From: Methylotenera_A sp031379885
Lineage (GTDB): Bacteria > Pseudomonadota > Gammaproteobacteria > Burkholderiales > Methylophilaceae
Assembly: GCA_031379885.1 (NCBI GenBank)
Contig: JANNFN010000024.1
Coordinates: 1-31,967 of the forward strand
DNA length: 31,967 nucleotides
Direction of reading: 5' to 3'
The translations under genes were made by a program, and so were the position numbers. Position 1 is the stretch's first letter, and each line of letters opens with the position of its first letter. Under the pieces are notes generated by a model, which had not been told where the DNA came from, did not search any database, and worked only from the letters and a program-made list of their open reading frames with translations. Below, one piece after another: positions 7,321 to 15,726 of this stretch.

Positions 7321-7965
7321 ATGAACAAACAAACTGGTTTTACCCTCATCGAGCTAGCCATCGTGTTAGTGATTATCGGCTTGCTGCTAGGCGGCGTGCT
7401 TAGAGGGCAAGAGCTGATTAATAGTGCCAAGGTGAAGAACATGGCGCGTGATTTCCAAAATGTACAAGTTTATATTTATGGTTATCAAGATAAATTCAAA
7501 GCCTTGCCAGGCGATGATGCGAATGCGGCTGTTCACTTGGGTGCTACTGCAGACCAAGCTGGTGCAGGTGCTGGTAATGGCGTGATTGCTGGTAATTGGG
7601 ATTCTGTAACACCTGCTAATGAATCAGCAATCTTTTGGCAGCACGTGCGTTTAGCAGGTTTAGCGCCTGGCTCAACTATTGTTGGCGCGGCTGGCTACTA
7701 TCCTACTAATGCAGATGGCGGCAGAATTGGCATACAAAGTTTGGCTGGGGCGGCGAACTTACCTATTCTTCCAACACTAATGAGTGGAGCATATGTTATT
7801 TGTTCTGCTGGTATTTTGGGTAAATTCGCTAAACAGTTGGATACTACCTTGGATGATGGCGTTACAGACACTGGCTCATTGAGAGTATATACAGCTGTTG
7901 CTGGCTGGGATAATAATGCTGCTGTGCTGGACTCAGGTGTATTTAACGTATGTATGGCTTTTTAA
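7321..7965 (+). CDS. Type IV pilin-like prepilin (pseudopilin family)
   Basis: A 214-aa class III signal-peptide protein. The leader MNKQTG is followed by FTLIELAIVLVIIGLLLGG. That is the prepilin peptidase site (G6/F7), the conserved Glu at mature position 5, and the hydrophobic helix used for assembly into pilus-like fibres. The ALPGDD motif near residue 60 and Gly/Ala-rich loops follow. Two late cysteines, in the VICSAG stretch and near the C-terminus (NVCMAF), could form a C-terminal disulfide loop. It stands alone with no assembly machinery nearby, so the fibre system lies elsewhere. It has a sigma-54 promoter and its own terminator. Whether it is a major pilin, a minor pilin or a type II secretion pseudopilin cannot be decided here. 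Confidence 0.85.
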   Translation: MNKQTGFTLIELAIVLVIIGLLLGGVLRGQELINSAKVKNMARDFQNVQVYIYGYQDKFKALPGDDANAAVHLGATADQAGAGAGNGVIAGNWDSVTPANESAIFWQHVRLAGLAPGSTIVGAAGYYPTNADGGRIGIQSLAGAANLPILPTLMSGAYVICSAGILGKFAKQLDTTLDDGVTDTGSLRVYTAVAGWDNNAAVLDSGVFNVCMAF

Positions 7966-7986
7966 TAAAAGCATAAGTTTTAACAT

Positions 7987-8018
7987 AAAAGCCCGCCTAG
8001 TGCGGGCTTTTTGTTTTT
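7987..8018 (+). terminator. Rho-independent terminator after the pilin-like gene
   Basis: A perfect 10-bp stem, AAAAGCCCGC (7987-7996) and GCGGGCTTTT (8002-8011), with a 5-base loop, followed by a T-rich run to 8018. It ends the pilin transcript and separates it from the mla operon. Confidence 0.92.
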
Positions 8019-8053
8019 AGCAAACCCATTTTAGCTATTGCCTGTTATAACGT

Positions 8054-8081
8054 TTGAATTAGTTGTGTTTTGATTTAGAAT
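8054..8081 (+). promoter_or_regulatory. Candidate sigma-70 promoter of the mla operon
   Basis: TTGAAT (8054-8059), a 16-base spacer and TAGAAT (8076-8081), about 43 bases before the mlaF start at 8124. Each box is a good but not perfect match to consensus. The position just after the pilin terminator supports an operon promoter here. Confidence 0.45.
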
Positions 8082-8123
8082 GATTACAAAATTTAAACGC
8101 TGCCTATAACTATTTTAAATCGC

Positions 8124-8975
8124 ATGACTCAAAATATCGCTGGACATAATCTCGTTGAGATAAACAACCTCTCGTTTGGCTACAAAGGCCGTATGTTGCA
8201 TCAGGGCATCAATATGGTGTTTCCGCGTGGCAAGGTGGTGGCTATTATGGGCGGCAGCGGCAGCGGTAAAACTACGCTCTTACGCTTAATTGGCGGGCAG
8301 CTTAAGCCCAGTAAGGGTGAAGTGCGCGTAGATGGCAAAGTGATGCACAAGCAAACTCGCGACGGCGTTTATCTATTACGTCGCAAAATGGGTATGATGT
8401 TTCAACATGGCGCACTGTTTACCGATTTATCGGTGTTTGAAAATGTTGCTTTTCCGATGCGTGAGCATACCGAGCTACCCGAGAGCATGATTCACGATTT
8501 AGTGCTAATGAAATTGCAAGCAGTTGGTTTGCGAGGTGCGCATCAGCTCATGCCGACTGAGCTTTCTGGCGGCATGGCACGGCGAGTGGCTTTGGCGCGC
8601 GCGATTGCGCTAGACCCTAGTATTATTATGTACGACGAGCCTTTTGCCGGGCTAGATCCAATTTCCATGGGTGTGGTTTGTAGCTTAATCCGTACCTTGA
8701 ATGACGCCTTAGGCGCCACTTCAATTATTGTTTCGCATGATGTAAAAGAAACCTTTTTAATCGCAGATTATGTTTATTTTGTCGCTAACGGTGTGGTGGC
8801 GGCAGAAGGCACGCCAGAAGATTTGAGTAAATCAACCTTGCCTTTTGTACATCAGTTTGTACATGGTGACAAAGATGGCCCAGTGCCGTTTCATTACGCT
8901 GCTGGAGATTATAGGCAAGATTTGTTGGGCATTGAAGTTAAAAAACATCAGGCAAATAAAAGGCGAGTAGCATGA
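8124..8975 (+). CDS. mlaF: MlaF, ATPase of the Mla phospholipid transporter
   Basis: MlaF is the cytoplasmic ATPase of the MlaFEDB inner-membrane complex, which moves phospholipids between the inner and outer membranes and keeps outer-membrane lipid asymmetry. In its 283 aa the Walker A motif GGSGSGKTT is at 43-51, the ABC signature LSGGM at 147-151, Walker B IIMYDEP at 167-173, and the switch histidine lies in the VSHD motif. The ATG at 8124 has no obvious ribosome site. The stop overlaps the mlaE start in an ATGA junction at 8972-8975, so the two are translationally coupled. Confidence 0.93.
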   Translation: MTQNIAGHNLVEINNLSFGYKGRMLHQGINMVFPRGKVVAIMGGSGSGKTTLLRLIGGQLKPSKGEVRVDGKVMHKQTRDGVYLLRRKMGMMFQHGALFTDLSVFENVAFPMREHTELPESMIHDLVLMKLQAVGLRGAHQLMPTELSGGMARRVALARAIALDPSIIMYDEPFAGLDPISMGVVCSLIRTLNDALGATSIIVSHDVKETFLIADYVYFVANGVVAAEGTPEDLSKSTLPFVHQFVHGDKDGPVPFHYAAGDYRQDLLGIEVKKHQANKRRVA

Positions 8976-9766
8976 TAGTGCGCTCTCGTCTTCGCATTTT
9001 CCGTACTATTGGTCATCGCTTTACTTCGCGTATTTGGCGGCTGGGGGCAGGTGCAAGGTTATTATGGCTCACGCTCATTTCGTCTGGCGAAAGCTTTCGC
9101 AGGTTTCATTTAACTATTCGTGAAGTGTATTTCACGGGTGTGATGTCGCTGATTATTATTGTAGTTTCTGCGTTTTTTGTCGGGATGGTATTGGCGCTGC
9201 AAGGTTATAACACGCTGCAGAAATACGGCTCATCTGAGGCGATTGGTGTACTAGTGGCGCTAGCACTGGTGCGCGAGCTAGGTCCTGTTGTCACAGCCTT
9301 ATTATTCGCGGGTCGTGCGGGTACGGCCATTACCGCAGAAATTGGCTTGATGAAAGCTACCGAGCAATTATCTGCGATGGAAATGATGGCGGTTAGCCCA
9401 ATTGCTCGTGTGATAGCGCCGCGTTTTTGGGCGGGCGTAATCGCTATGCCAATTTTAGCGGCACTATTTTCGATGGTGGGAATTTTGGGCGGTTATTTGG
9501 TGGCGGTGCCCTTAATTGGTGTAGATGCAGGTGCGTTTTGGTCGCAAATGCAGGCCAATGTAGATTGGCGGCTGGATATCCTCAATGGTGTGATAAAAAG
9601 CGTGGTATTTGGCATAGCTTGTACCATGATTGCGTTATTTGAAGGTTACGACGCACCGCCCACCGCAGAAGGTGTAAGCCGCGCGACTACTAGAACGGTG
9701 GTGACATCATCACTTACAGTTTTGATTTTAGATTTTATATTAACCTCATTTATGATTACATTGTAG
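8972..9766 (+). CDS. mlaE: MlaE, permease of the Mla phospholipid transporter
   Basis: MlaE is the membrane subunit of the same complex. The 264-aa protein has an N-terminal amphipathic section followed by about five hydrophobic segments. Recognisable family blocks are GMVLALQGYNTLQKYG (about 70-85), the coupling-helix stretch LVRELGPVVTALLFAGRAGTAITAEIG, and the EGYDAPPTAEGVSRATTRTVV loop before the last helix. It overlaps mlaF by 4 bases. A spacer of 86 very AT-rich bases separates it from mlaD. Confidence 0.93.
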   Translation: MIVRSRLRIFRTIGHRFTSRIWRLGAGARLLWLTLISSGESFRRFHLTIREVYFTGVMSLIIIVVSAFFVGMVLALQGYNTLQKYGSSEAIGVLVALALVRELGPVVTALLFAGRAGTAITAEIGLMKATEQLSAMEMMAVSPIARVIAPRFWAGVIAMPILAALFSMVGILGGYLVAVPLIGVDAGAFWSQMQANVDWRLDILNGVIKSVVFGIACTMIALFEGYDAPPTAEGVSRATTRTVVTSSLTVLILDFILTSFMITL

Positions 9767-9852
9767 CTAGGTCTATATTTAAAATTAATCTTTAAAAATT
9801 AAACTTATATTTTAAATTAATATTAAAAAATTAATTTCTGCGGGAGTAGGTA

Positions 9853-10401
9853 ATGGAAAGAACAACGATAGATTTGTGGGTGGGCATTTTTGTGGCGCTA
9901 GGCGTAGCGGCCTTGCTGGGCCTTGCCATGAAAGTGGGCAATTTAACCACCAGTAATATAGGCGCTACTTACACAGTGACCGCCAACTTTGAAAATATTG
10001 GTGGTTTAAAGCCGCGTGCGCCAGTGAAAAGCGCGGGCGTGGTAGTTGGTCGTGTCAGCGATATCAAATTTGACCCTGCAACTTTTGAGGCTGTAGTGAG
10101 TCTGAATGTCGACAAACGTTATCATTTTCCTAAAGATACGTTTGCAAATATTTACACCGCAGGTTTGTTGGGCGAGCAATACGTTGGCTTAGAAGCTGGT
10201 GGCGATGAAACCAATTTGGCAAATGGTGATAAAATCGCACAAACGCAAGATGCGGTAGTATTAGAAAAAATGATTAGCCAATTTTTGTATAATAAAGCAT
10301 CAGAAAGTAAAGAAGATGCGCCTGCAGCATCAACCAAAGCAAATGATGATGCGTTAGGTGCAAATCCATTAGACGACATTGCTAAACCAGTTAAGCCGTA
10401 A
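9853..10401 (+). CDS. mlaD: MlaD, MCE-domain substrate-binding subunit
   Basis: MlaD is anchored in the inner membrane, and its periplasmic MCE domain forms a hexameric ring through which phospholipids pass. In 182 aa, one transmembrane helix (about 7-27) is followed by the MCE domain (about 38-118), with the typical FENIGGLKPRAPVKSAGVVVGRV core and YTAGLLGEQYVGLEAGG. The C-terminal 50 residues are polar, Ala/Asp-rich and likely unstructured. A ribosome site (GGGAG) precedes the ATG. In many betaproteobacteria mlaA follows mlaD. Here the next gene is mlaC. Confidence 0.93.
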   Translation: MERTTIDLWVGIFVALGVAALLGLAMKVGNLTTSNIGATYTVTANFENIGGLKPRAPVKSAGVVVGRVSDIKFDPATFEAVVSLNVDKRYHFPKDTFANIYTAGLLGEQYVGLEAGGDETNLANGDKIAQTQDAVVLEKMISQFLYNKASESKEDAPAASTKANDDALGANPLDDIAKPVKP

Positions 10402-10446
10402 TGCACATAAAAATAAAGACTTAGCTTTAAAAAGGATTACAAGATC

Positions 10447-11100
10447 ATGAAAAAATTATTAATTGCGCTTCAATTTTTTATTACACTGGGATTGCTGAGT
10501 TTTAGCTTAAGTAGCTTTGCTATTGAAGGCCCTGATGAGTTGGTAAAAAGAACAGCCGAAGATGTATTGGCTACAGTAAAAGGCGATCAAGATATTCAAG
10601 CAGGTAATCAAGAAAAGATATTTGCCTTGGCTGAAGAAAAGATTGTACCAAACTTTAACTTTGATAAAGTTTCGCGCATGGTGTTAGGCAAAAACTGGAC
10701 GAAAGCGACACCCGACCAAAAAGCTGCTTTTCAGACAGAATTTCGTACATTGTTGATACGCACTTACGCGACAGCGCTTTCTAAATACAAAAATCAAACG
10801 ATTGAATACAAACCGATGCGTATGGCAAGTGCATCAAATACAGCATCTGTAAAAACGCAAATCGTGCAGCCTGGCGGTCAGCCTATCGCTGTGGATTACT
10901 CACTAGAAAAGCAAACCGACGTTTGGAAAGTGTACGATATTGTGATTGAAGGTGTGAGTTTGGTGACCAATTACCGCGGGCAATTCGCTCAAGAAATTCG
11001 CCAAAATGGTTTAGATAGTTTAATAAAAAAACTGGCCGATAAAAATAAAGCCGCGCAAGCTAAATCCACACAAGGCAGTACGGCTTCAAACCAAAACTAA
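10447..11100 (+). CDS. mlaC: MlaC, periplasmic phospholipid carrier
   Basis: MlaC shuttles phospholipids across the periplasm between MlaD and the outer-membrane lipoprotein MlaA. The 217-aa protein starts with a clear Sec signal peptide (about 1-25, cleavage after SSFA). The core follows the family (Tol-Tol-Ttg2): VPNFNFDKVSRMVLGKNW, FRTLLIRTYATALSKY and VWKVYDIVIEGVSLVTNYRGQF. The tail after residue 195 is low-complexity, rich in Lys, Ala and Ser. Its stop overlaps the mlaB start in a TAATG junction at 11098-11102. Confidence 0.93.
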   Translation: MKKLLIALQFFITLGLLSFSLSSFAIEGPDELVKRTAEDVLATVKGDQDIQAGNQEKIFALAEEKIVPNFNFDKVSRMVLGKNWTKATPDQKAAFQTEFRTLLIRTYATALSKYKNQTIEYKPMRMASASNTASVKTQIVQPGGQPIAVDYSLEKQTDVWKVYDIVIEGVSLVTNYRGQFAQEIRQNGLDSLIKKLADKNKAAQAKSTQGSTASNQN

Positions 11101-11381
11101 TGGTACAAATTACACAAGTTGATAACCGTTGGAAAATTAGTGGCGATGTTATTATCGGCACAGTTCCTTCGCTGTTAGATGCAAGCAAGGCATTGCCTAT
11201 TTCCGAGAATACGACGATTGATTTTTCTGAAGTAACAGATATTGATACATCGACAATCAGTCTTATATTGGAGTGGAAGCGTCGTGCGCAAAAGGAAAAT
11301 CAGCCAATACAGTTTGTGAATTTACCAGCAAATTTAACCAGCTTAACACAGCTATATGGCGTGGCCGACTTAATCAATTAA
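11100..11381 (+). CDS. mlaB: MlaB, STAS-domain subunit
   Basis: MlaB is a small cytoplasmic STAS-domain protein that binds MlaF and stabilises the ATPase complex. The 93-aa protein shows the STAS pattern: a first beta hairpin (VDNRWKISGDV), the strand TTIDFSEVTDI, and the helix-capping loop DTSTISLILEW at about residues 49-59, with the conserved Ser/Thr position. It is translationally coupled to mlaC by a one-base overlap. A terminator-like hairpin follows 38 bases after its stop. Confidence 0.88.
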   Translation: MVQITQVDNRWKISGDVIIGTVPSLLDASKALPISENTTIDFSEVTDIDTSTISLILEWKRRAQKENQPIQFVNLPANLTSLTQLYGVADLIN

Positions 11382-11418
11382 TCAGTTATAAATTTTTAAC
11401 TATTTAATTTGATTATAT

Positions 11419-11450
11419 AAACCCCATCTTAACGGTGGGGTTTCGTTTTT
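11419..11450 (+). terminator. Rho-independent terminator after mlaB
   Basis: AACCCCATC (11420-11428) pairs with GGTGGGGTT (11434-11442) across a 5-base loop, with one G-T pair, followed by TCGTTTTT. This closes the mlaFEDCB transcript, at least in part. The downstream ABC gene begins only 26 bases later. Confidence 0.8.
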
Positions 11451-11475
11451 GTGATTTACTAATAGAATTGAGTCA

Positions 11476-12384
11476 TTGGTGACAGTTCCAGCAATAAAAA
11501 TAGAGCAAGTCCACAAGCAATTTGGTAGTCTGTCTGCGCTTAACGGCATAGATTTGACCATTAACCAAGGTGAGTTTTTTGCTTTGCTTGGCCCAAATGG
11601 AGCAGGAAAATCAACGCTTATCAATATTATGGCGGGCTTACTAAAACCTTCACAAGGCAAGGTTTCAGTGATGGGGCACGATGTAGTGAGCGACTACCAA
11701 TCGGCACGTATGGCGCTTGGCGTGGTGCCGCAAGAATTGGTGTTCGACCCTTTTTTTAATGTGCGTGAAATGCTACGCTTTCAAGCGGGTTATTTTGGAC
11801 GTGGACGCGAAAATGATGCTTGGGTGGACGAAGTTATCGAAAGCTTAGATTTAACCGATAAAGCCCACACCAATATGCGCAAGCTTTCTGGCGGTATGAA
11901 GCGTCGCGCTATAATCGCACAAGCTTTGTTGCACAAACCACCAGTGATTGTGTTAGATGAGCCTACCGCCGGCGTGGATGTTGAGTTGCGGCAAGTGCTG
12001 TGGGGCTTTATTAAAAAGTTGAATGCCGATGGACACACCATTATTTTAACTACGCATTATCTGGAAGAAGCAGAAACGCTGTGTGAGCGCGTGGCGATGA
12101 TGAAAAATGGTGAAATCGTCGCACTAGATACTACAGTTAACTTATTAGCTAATCTTGCAGGCAAAAATTTGCGCTTAAAAATTGGCAAAGCTGCGTTGCC
12201 AACGGCTTTATTGCCCATGCTAAAAAGTGGTGAAAATGGCGTTTACACGCTTGCCTTGACCGACTTAAATCAAATGGAATTTGCTTTGAGTGAATTGCGA
12301 AAAGCTAATGTGACGATTGAAGATATGCAGTTATTCGAAGCTGATTTAGAAGACGTATTTATGTCATTAGTAGGTACAAAATGA
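11476..12384 (+). CDS. yadG: ABC-2 type exporter ATPase (YadG-like)
   Basis: ATP-binding subunit of an ABC-2 exporter of the YadG type, 302 aa from the TTG at 11476. The next codon, GTG at 11479, is an equally possible start, and neither has a strong ribosome site. Walker A GPNGAGKST is at 39-47, the signature LSGGMKRR near 138, Walker B VIVLDEPTAGVD near 158-169, and the switch histidine lies in TTHYLEEAE. The C-terminal part (after about 225) is the small regulatory domain of ABC-2 ATPases. Its last bases overlap the start of the permease gene by 4, so the two form one transporter. The substrate is unknown. Placement between mla and murA suggests an envelope role. Confidence 0.88.
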   Translation: MVTVPAIKIEQVHKQFGSLSALNGIDLTINQGEFFALLGPNGAGKSTLINIMAGLLKPSQGKVSVMGHDVVSDYQSARMALGVVPQELVFDPFFNVREMLRFQAGYFGRGRENDAWVDEVIESLDLTDKAHTNMRKLSGGMKRRAIIAQALLHKPPVIVLDEPTAGVDVELRQVLWGFIKKLNADGHTIILTTHYLEEAETLCERVAMMKNGEIVALDTTVNLLANLAGKNLRLKIGKAALPTALLPMLKSGENGVYTLALTDLNQMEFALSELRKANVTIEDMQLFEADLEDVFMSLVGTK

Positions 12385-13193
12385 GCTTAAATAACATAAA
12401 AAATAGCCTGCTTGAAAGTCGCATGGATATTGGCTCCTGGCGTGGTGCTTATACGCTTTTTAAAAAAGAAATTTTACGTTTTTGGCGTGTTGCATTTCAA
12501 ACCGTGGCTTCGCCTGTGCTCACGGCCTTGTTGTATTTGCTTATATTTTCACATGTACTAGAAGGCCACGTACAAGTTTACAAAAATGTACCTTACACAG
12601 CATTTTTGATTCCAGGACTCATTATGATGTCACTATTGCAAAACGCCTTTGCAAACAGCTCATCTAGCCTTATTCAATCAAAAGTGATGGGCAATATTAT
12701 TTTTATTTTACTCACGCCGCTTACCTATATGCAGTTTTTCATTGCGTTTTTAGCGGCTGCAATCGTACGAGGTTTAATGGTGGGACTTGCAATTTATTTG
12801 GTAGCTATTTGGTTTGTCGATTTGCCCATTGTTCATCCATTATGGATTTTTGCATTTGCATTTTTTGGCAGTGCGTTGCTCGGTACATTTGGTATTATTG
12901 CTGGCATTTGGGCGGATAAATTCGATCAAATGGCAGCCTTTCAAAACTTTGTGATTATGCCGCTTACTTTTTTATCTGGAGTGTTTTACTCTATCCATTC
13001 CTTGCCGCCGTTTTGGCAAACCGTGTCGCATTTCAACCCATTTTTTTACATGATTGATGGCTTCAGGTACGGTTTTTTCGGTAAAGGTGATATTTCGCCG
13101 TGGATTAGTATTAGTGTCGTGGCCGCATTTTTATTAGGGTTAGCATGGTTAGCGCTAAAAATGTTAAAATCTGGCTATAAATTGCGCGGCTAA
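12381..13193 (+). CDS. yadH: ABC-2 type exporter permease (YadH-like)
   Basis: Membrane partner of the preceding ATPase, 270 aa, with six hydrophobic segments. An amphipathic start (GAYTLFKKEILRFWRV) precedes the first helix, as in other ABC-2 permeases. The core includes FLIPGLIMMSLLQNAF, LLTPLTYMQFF, and the conserved FLSGVFYSIHSLPPFWQTVSHFNP block before the last helices, typical of YadH and its relatives. It overlaps the ATPase gene by 4 bases (ATGA). Its substrate cannot be deduced. Confidence 0.88.
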   Translation: MSLNNIKNSLLESRMDIGSWRGAYTLFKKEILRFWRVAFQTVASPVLTALLYLLIFSHVLEGHVQVYKNVPYTAFLIPGLIMMSLLQNAFANSSSSLIQSKVMGNIIFILLTPLTYMQFFIAFLAAAIVRGLMVGLAIYLVAIWFVDLPIVHPLWIFAFAFFGSALLGTFGIIAGIWADKFDQMAAFQNFVIMPLTFLSGVFYSIHSLPPFWQTVSHFNPFFYMIDGFRYGFFGKGDISPWISISVVAAFLLGLAWLALKMLKSGYKLRG

Positions 13194-13232
13194 TTTATAG
13201 CCAATAAAAAGTTAAGTTAAGAGGTTGGTCGA

Positions 13233-13484
13233 TTGTTAAGTGCTAAGCAGTTAGAAAATTACATTACGCAGCATTTAAGCTGCGATTTTATTGAAGTACG
13301 TGGTGATGACGGCACACATTTTGAGGCGGTGATTGTAAGCGCTGCGTTTGCTGGTAAATCTATGGTGCAGCAACATCAATTGGTTTATGGCGCACTTGGT
13401 GACCGTATGCGCGCTGAAATTCACGCACTATCGATGAAGACCTACACGCCAGAAAAATGGGCAGAATTAAAATTAAGCAATTGA
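13233..13484 (+). CDS. ibaG: IbaG/YrbA, BolA-family protein
   Basis: A BolA-family protein of 83 aa. Its relatives bind [2Fe-2S] clusters together with CGFS monothiol glutaredoxins and are linked to acid stress and the cell envelope. The class II-KH-like fold is seen in the C-DFIEVRGDDGTHFEAVIVSAAF core with the conserved His in THFEAVIVS, then QLVYGALGDRMRAEIHALSMKTYTPEKW. The start is a TTG at 13233, supported by AAGAGG 8 bases upstream. It is in the usual place before murA, but here a CGFS glutaredoxin gene stands between, 18 bases downstream. Confidence 0.9.
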   Translation: MLSAKQLENYITQHLSCDFIEVRGDDGTHFEAVIVSAAFAGKSMVQQHQLVYGALGDRMRAEIHALSMKTYTPEKWAELKLSN

Positions 13485-13502
13485 AACAATAGGAAATTAA
13501 AT

Positions 13503-13811
13503 ATGGACGCACAAGCAGCAATTAAACAAACAGTGACAACGAATGATGTCGTGCTTTACATGAAAGGAAATCCGAAATTTCCACAATGTGGCTTCTCTAA
13601 CATGGCGACACAAATTTTAGACGCTTGCAACTCGCAGTATGTGACGGTGGATGTATTGCAAGACCAAGAAATTCGCGAAGGTATTAAGCAATATGCCAAT
13701 TGGCCGACGATTCCGCAATTGTATGTAAAAGGCGAATTTGTTGGCGGCAGCGACATTATGCGTGCCATGTACGAAAGCGGCGAGTTGCAAACCCTCTTGG
13801 CTGGTAAGTAA
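13503..13811 (+). CDS. grxD: Monothiol CGFS glutaredoxin (Grx4)
   Basis: A 102-aa class II (monothiol) glutaredoxin that carries [2Fe-2S] clusters bound by its active cysteine and glutathione. The active site CGFS is at 29-32. Lys21 (YMKGNP) and the WPTIPQLYVKGEFVGGSDI block are the glutathione-binding elements. Its stop at 13809-13811 lies 3 bases before the murA start. The neighbour on the other side is ibaG. BolA and CGFS glutaredoxins form heterodimers around a shared cluster, so this pair may act as one unit. Confidence 0.93.
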   Translation: MDAQAAIKQTVTTNDVVLYMKGNPKFPQCGFSNMATQILDACNSQYVTVDVLQDQEIREGIKQYANWPTIPQLYVKGEFVGGSDIMRAMYESGELQTLLAGK

Positions 13812-13814
13812 ATC

Positions 13815-15086
13815 TTGGAAAAATTAATCATTCAAGGAGGCTTTAAGCTAAATGGCGAAGTCACGGTTTCAGGAGCTAAAAATGCAGCTTTGCCCATTTT
13901 GTGCGCATCACTTTTAGCAGTAACGCCACTTCAACTTAGTGGAGTCGCCGCCTTAAAAGATATTGACACCACCATTAAATTGCTCGATACCATGGGCGTG
14001 AAGATTACGCGCGACGCTGACAAAGTAAGCCTGGATGCAAGCGATGTGCAGTCGTTTGAGGCGACTTATGAAATGGTGAAAACCATGCGCGCATCGATTC
14101 TTGTGTTGGGGCCTTTGTTGGCGCGCTTTGGCACGGCACGTGTTTCATTGCCAGGCGGCTGTGCCATTGGGTCTAGACCCGTGGATTTACATATAAAAGG
14201 CTTGCAAGCGATGGGCGCGGCGATTCACATCACGCATGGTTACATTCAAGCCAGTACGCTGCACTTGCCCAATCGGCGCTTACAGGGCGCGCGTTATTAT
14301 ATGGACATAGTGACAGTGACAGGTACGGAAAACTTGATGATGGCCGCGAGTTTAGCCGAAGGCAAAACGGTGTTAGAAAATGCTGCCAAAGAACCAGAAG
14401 TGGTCGATTTGGCTGAGTGTTTGATTAAAATGGGCGCCAATATTAGTGGTGCTGGTACCGATGTGATTACGATTGTTGGCGTAGAAAAATTAAATGGCGC
14501 AGAGCATAATATCGTGTGCGACCGCATAGAAGCTGGTACTTACATGGTGGCTGCGGCGATGACAGGTGGCGAAGTGAAGTTGCTCAATGCCCGCGCTGAT
14601 TTACTGGATGCAGTGATTGAAAAATTGCGTGATGCAGGTGCAGAAGTAAAAGTAAGCAAAGTTGAAAATAGCATTACCGTGAAAAGTGACGGTAAATTGA
14701 AGGCAGTGAATATTCGCACCGCCCCGCATCCAGCTTTCCCCACGGATATGCAGGCGCAATTTATGGCCTTGAATAGTGTCGCAGATGGCGTGGCAAAAGT
14801 GACAGAGACAATTTTTGAAAATCGCTTTATGCACGTGCAAGAAATGCAGCGCCTTGGTGCCGATATTAGCATTGACGGAAATACCGCTTTGGTAAAAGGC
14901 GTGGATTTTTTAGATGGCGCAACTGTGATGGCGACCGATTTGCGTGCCTCAGCAAGTCTTGTATTGGCTGGCTTGGTAGCGCGAGGTGAGACGGTGATTG
15001 AGCGTATTTACCACTTAGACCGTGGTTACGAATATTTAGAAGAAAAATTAACGAAATTGGGCGCAAAAGTGCGCCGCAGTAATTAA
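13815..15086 (+). CDS. murA: MurA, UDP-N-acetylglucosamine 1-carboxyvinyltransferase
   Basis: MurA catalyses the first committed step of peptidoglycan synthesis, transferring enolpyruvate from PEP to UDP-GlcNAc in the cytoplasm. The 423-aa protein has K22 and N23 in SGAKNAALPIL and the catalytic Cys at about 116 in LPGGCAIGSRPVDLH. The presence of Cys (not Asp) at this position predicts fosfomycin sensitivity at the target. The start is the TTG at 13815, which gives the standard N-terminus (MEKLIIQGG), only 3 bases after grxD. hisG begins 4 bases after its stop. Confidence 0.95.
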   Translation: MEKLIIQGGFKLNGEVTVSGAKNAALPILCASLLAVTPLQLSGVAALKDIDTTIKLLDTMGVKITRDADKVSLDASDVQSFEATYEMVKTMRASILVLGPLLARFGTARVSLPGGCAIGSRPVDLHIKGLQAMGAAIHITHGYIQASTLHLPNRRLQGARYYMDIVTVTGTENLMMAASLAEGKTVLENAAKEPEVVDLAECLIKMGANISGAGTDVITIVGVEKLNGAEHNIVCDRIEAGTYMVAAAMTGGEVKLLNARADLLDAVIEKLRDAGAEVKVSKVENSITVKSDGKLKAVNIRTAPHPAFPTDMQAQFMALNSVADGVAKVTETIFENRFMHVQEMQRLGADISIDGNTALVKGVDFLDGATVMATDLRASASLVLAGLVARGETVIERIYHLDRGYEYLEEKLTKLGAKVRRSN

Positions 15087-15090
15087 CATT

Positions 15091-15726
15091 ATGATAACGA
15101 TAGCACTCTCAAAAGGCAGAATATTCGAAGAAACCGTGCCGTTGCTGGCAGCGGCGGGTATTCGTTCGCTGGAAGACCCAGAATCGTCACGCAAGCTTAT
15201 TTTACCAACCAATCGCGATGATGTGCGCTTGATTATTGTGCGCGCCACTGATGTGCCAACCTACGTGCAATATGGCGCGGCGGATATCGGCATTGCGGGC
15301 AAAGACGTGTTGGATGAACATGGCGGCGAAGGCTTGTATCAACCGTTGGATTTACAAATCGCCAAGTGCAAAATGATGGTGGCGGTACGTAACGATTTTG
15401 ATTACGAAGCCAGTATTCGACAAGGCGCGCGCTTAAAAGTGGTGACTAAATATGTGAAAGTGGCGCGTGAACACTTTGCAGCTAAGGGCATGCATGTTGA
15501 TTTGATTAAGCTGTACGGCTCAATGGAGCTAGGTCCTTTGGTTGGCTTAGCGGATGCGATTGTGGATTTGGTGAGCACTGGTAATACTTTGCGCGCGAAT
15601 AATCTCAAAGCAGTGGAAAAGGTGGGCGATATTAGCTCACGTTTGGTCGTCAATCAGGCTTCATTAAAATTGAATCGCGAGCAGTTGCAGCCAATTTTGG
15701 ATGCATTTAGCAAGGCTGTGAAATAA
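15091..15726 (+). CDS. hisG: HisG, ATP phosphoribosyltransferase (short form)
   Basis: HisG makes phosphoribosyl-ATP from ATP and PRPP, the first and feedback-controlled step of histidine synthesis. At 211 aa it is the short form, which lacks the C-terminal regulatory domain and needs the HisZ subunit. No hisZ is in the window, so it should be elsewhere. Typical blocks are IALSKGRIFEETVPLL at the start, GAADIGIAGKDVL, and the PRPP loop in ADAIVDLVSTGNTLRANNL. Its stop overlaps the hisD start by one base (TAATG). Confidence 0.95.
   Translation: MITIALSKGRIFEETVPLLAAAGIRSLEDPESSRKLILPTNRDDVRLIIVRATDVPTYVQYGAADIGIAGKDVLDEHGGEGLYQPLDLQIAKCKMMVAVRNDFDYEASIRQGARLKVVTKYVKVAREHFAAKGMHVDLIKLYGSMELGPLVGLADAIVDLVSTGNTLRANNLKAVEKVGDISSRLVVNQASLKLNREQLQPILDAFSKAVK

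Noticed and set aside
14540..14872. A 110-codon open frame antisense to murA.
   Set aside because: It lies wholly within murA with no ribosome site or domain, so it is a shadow frame.
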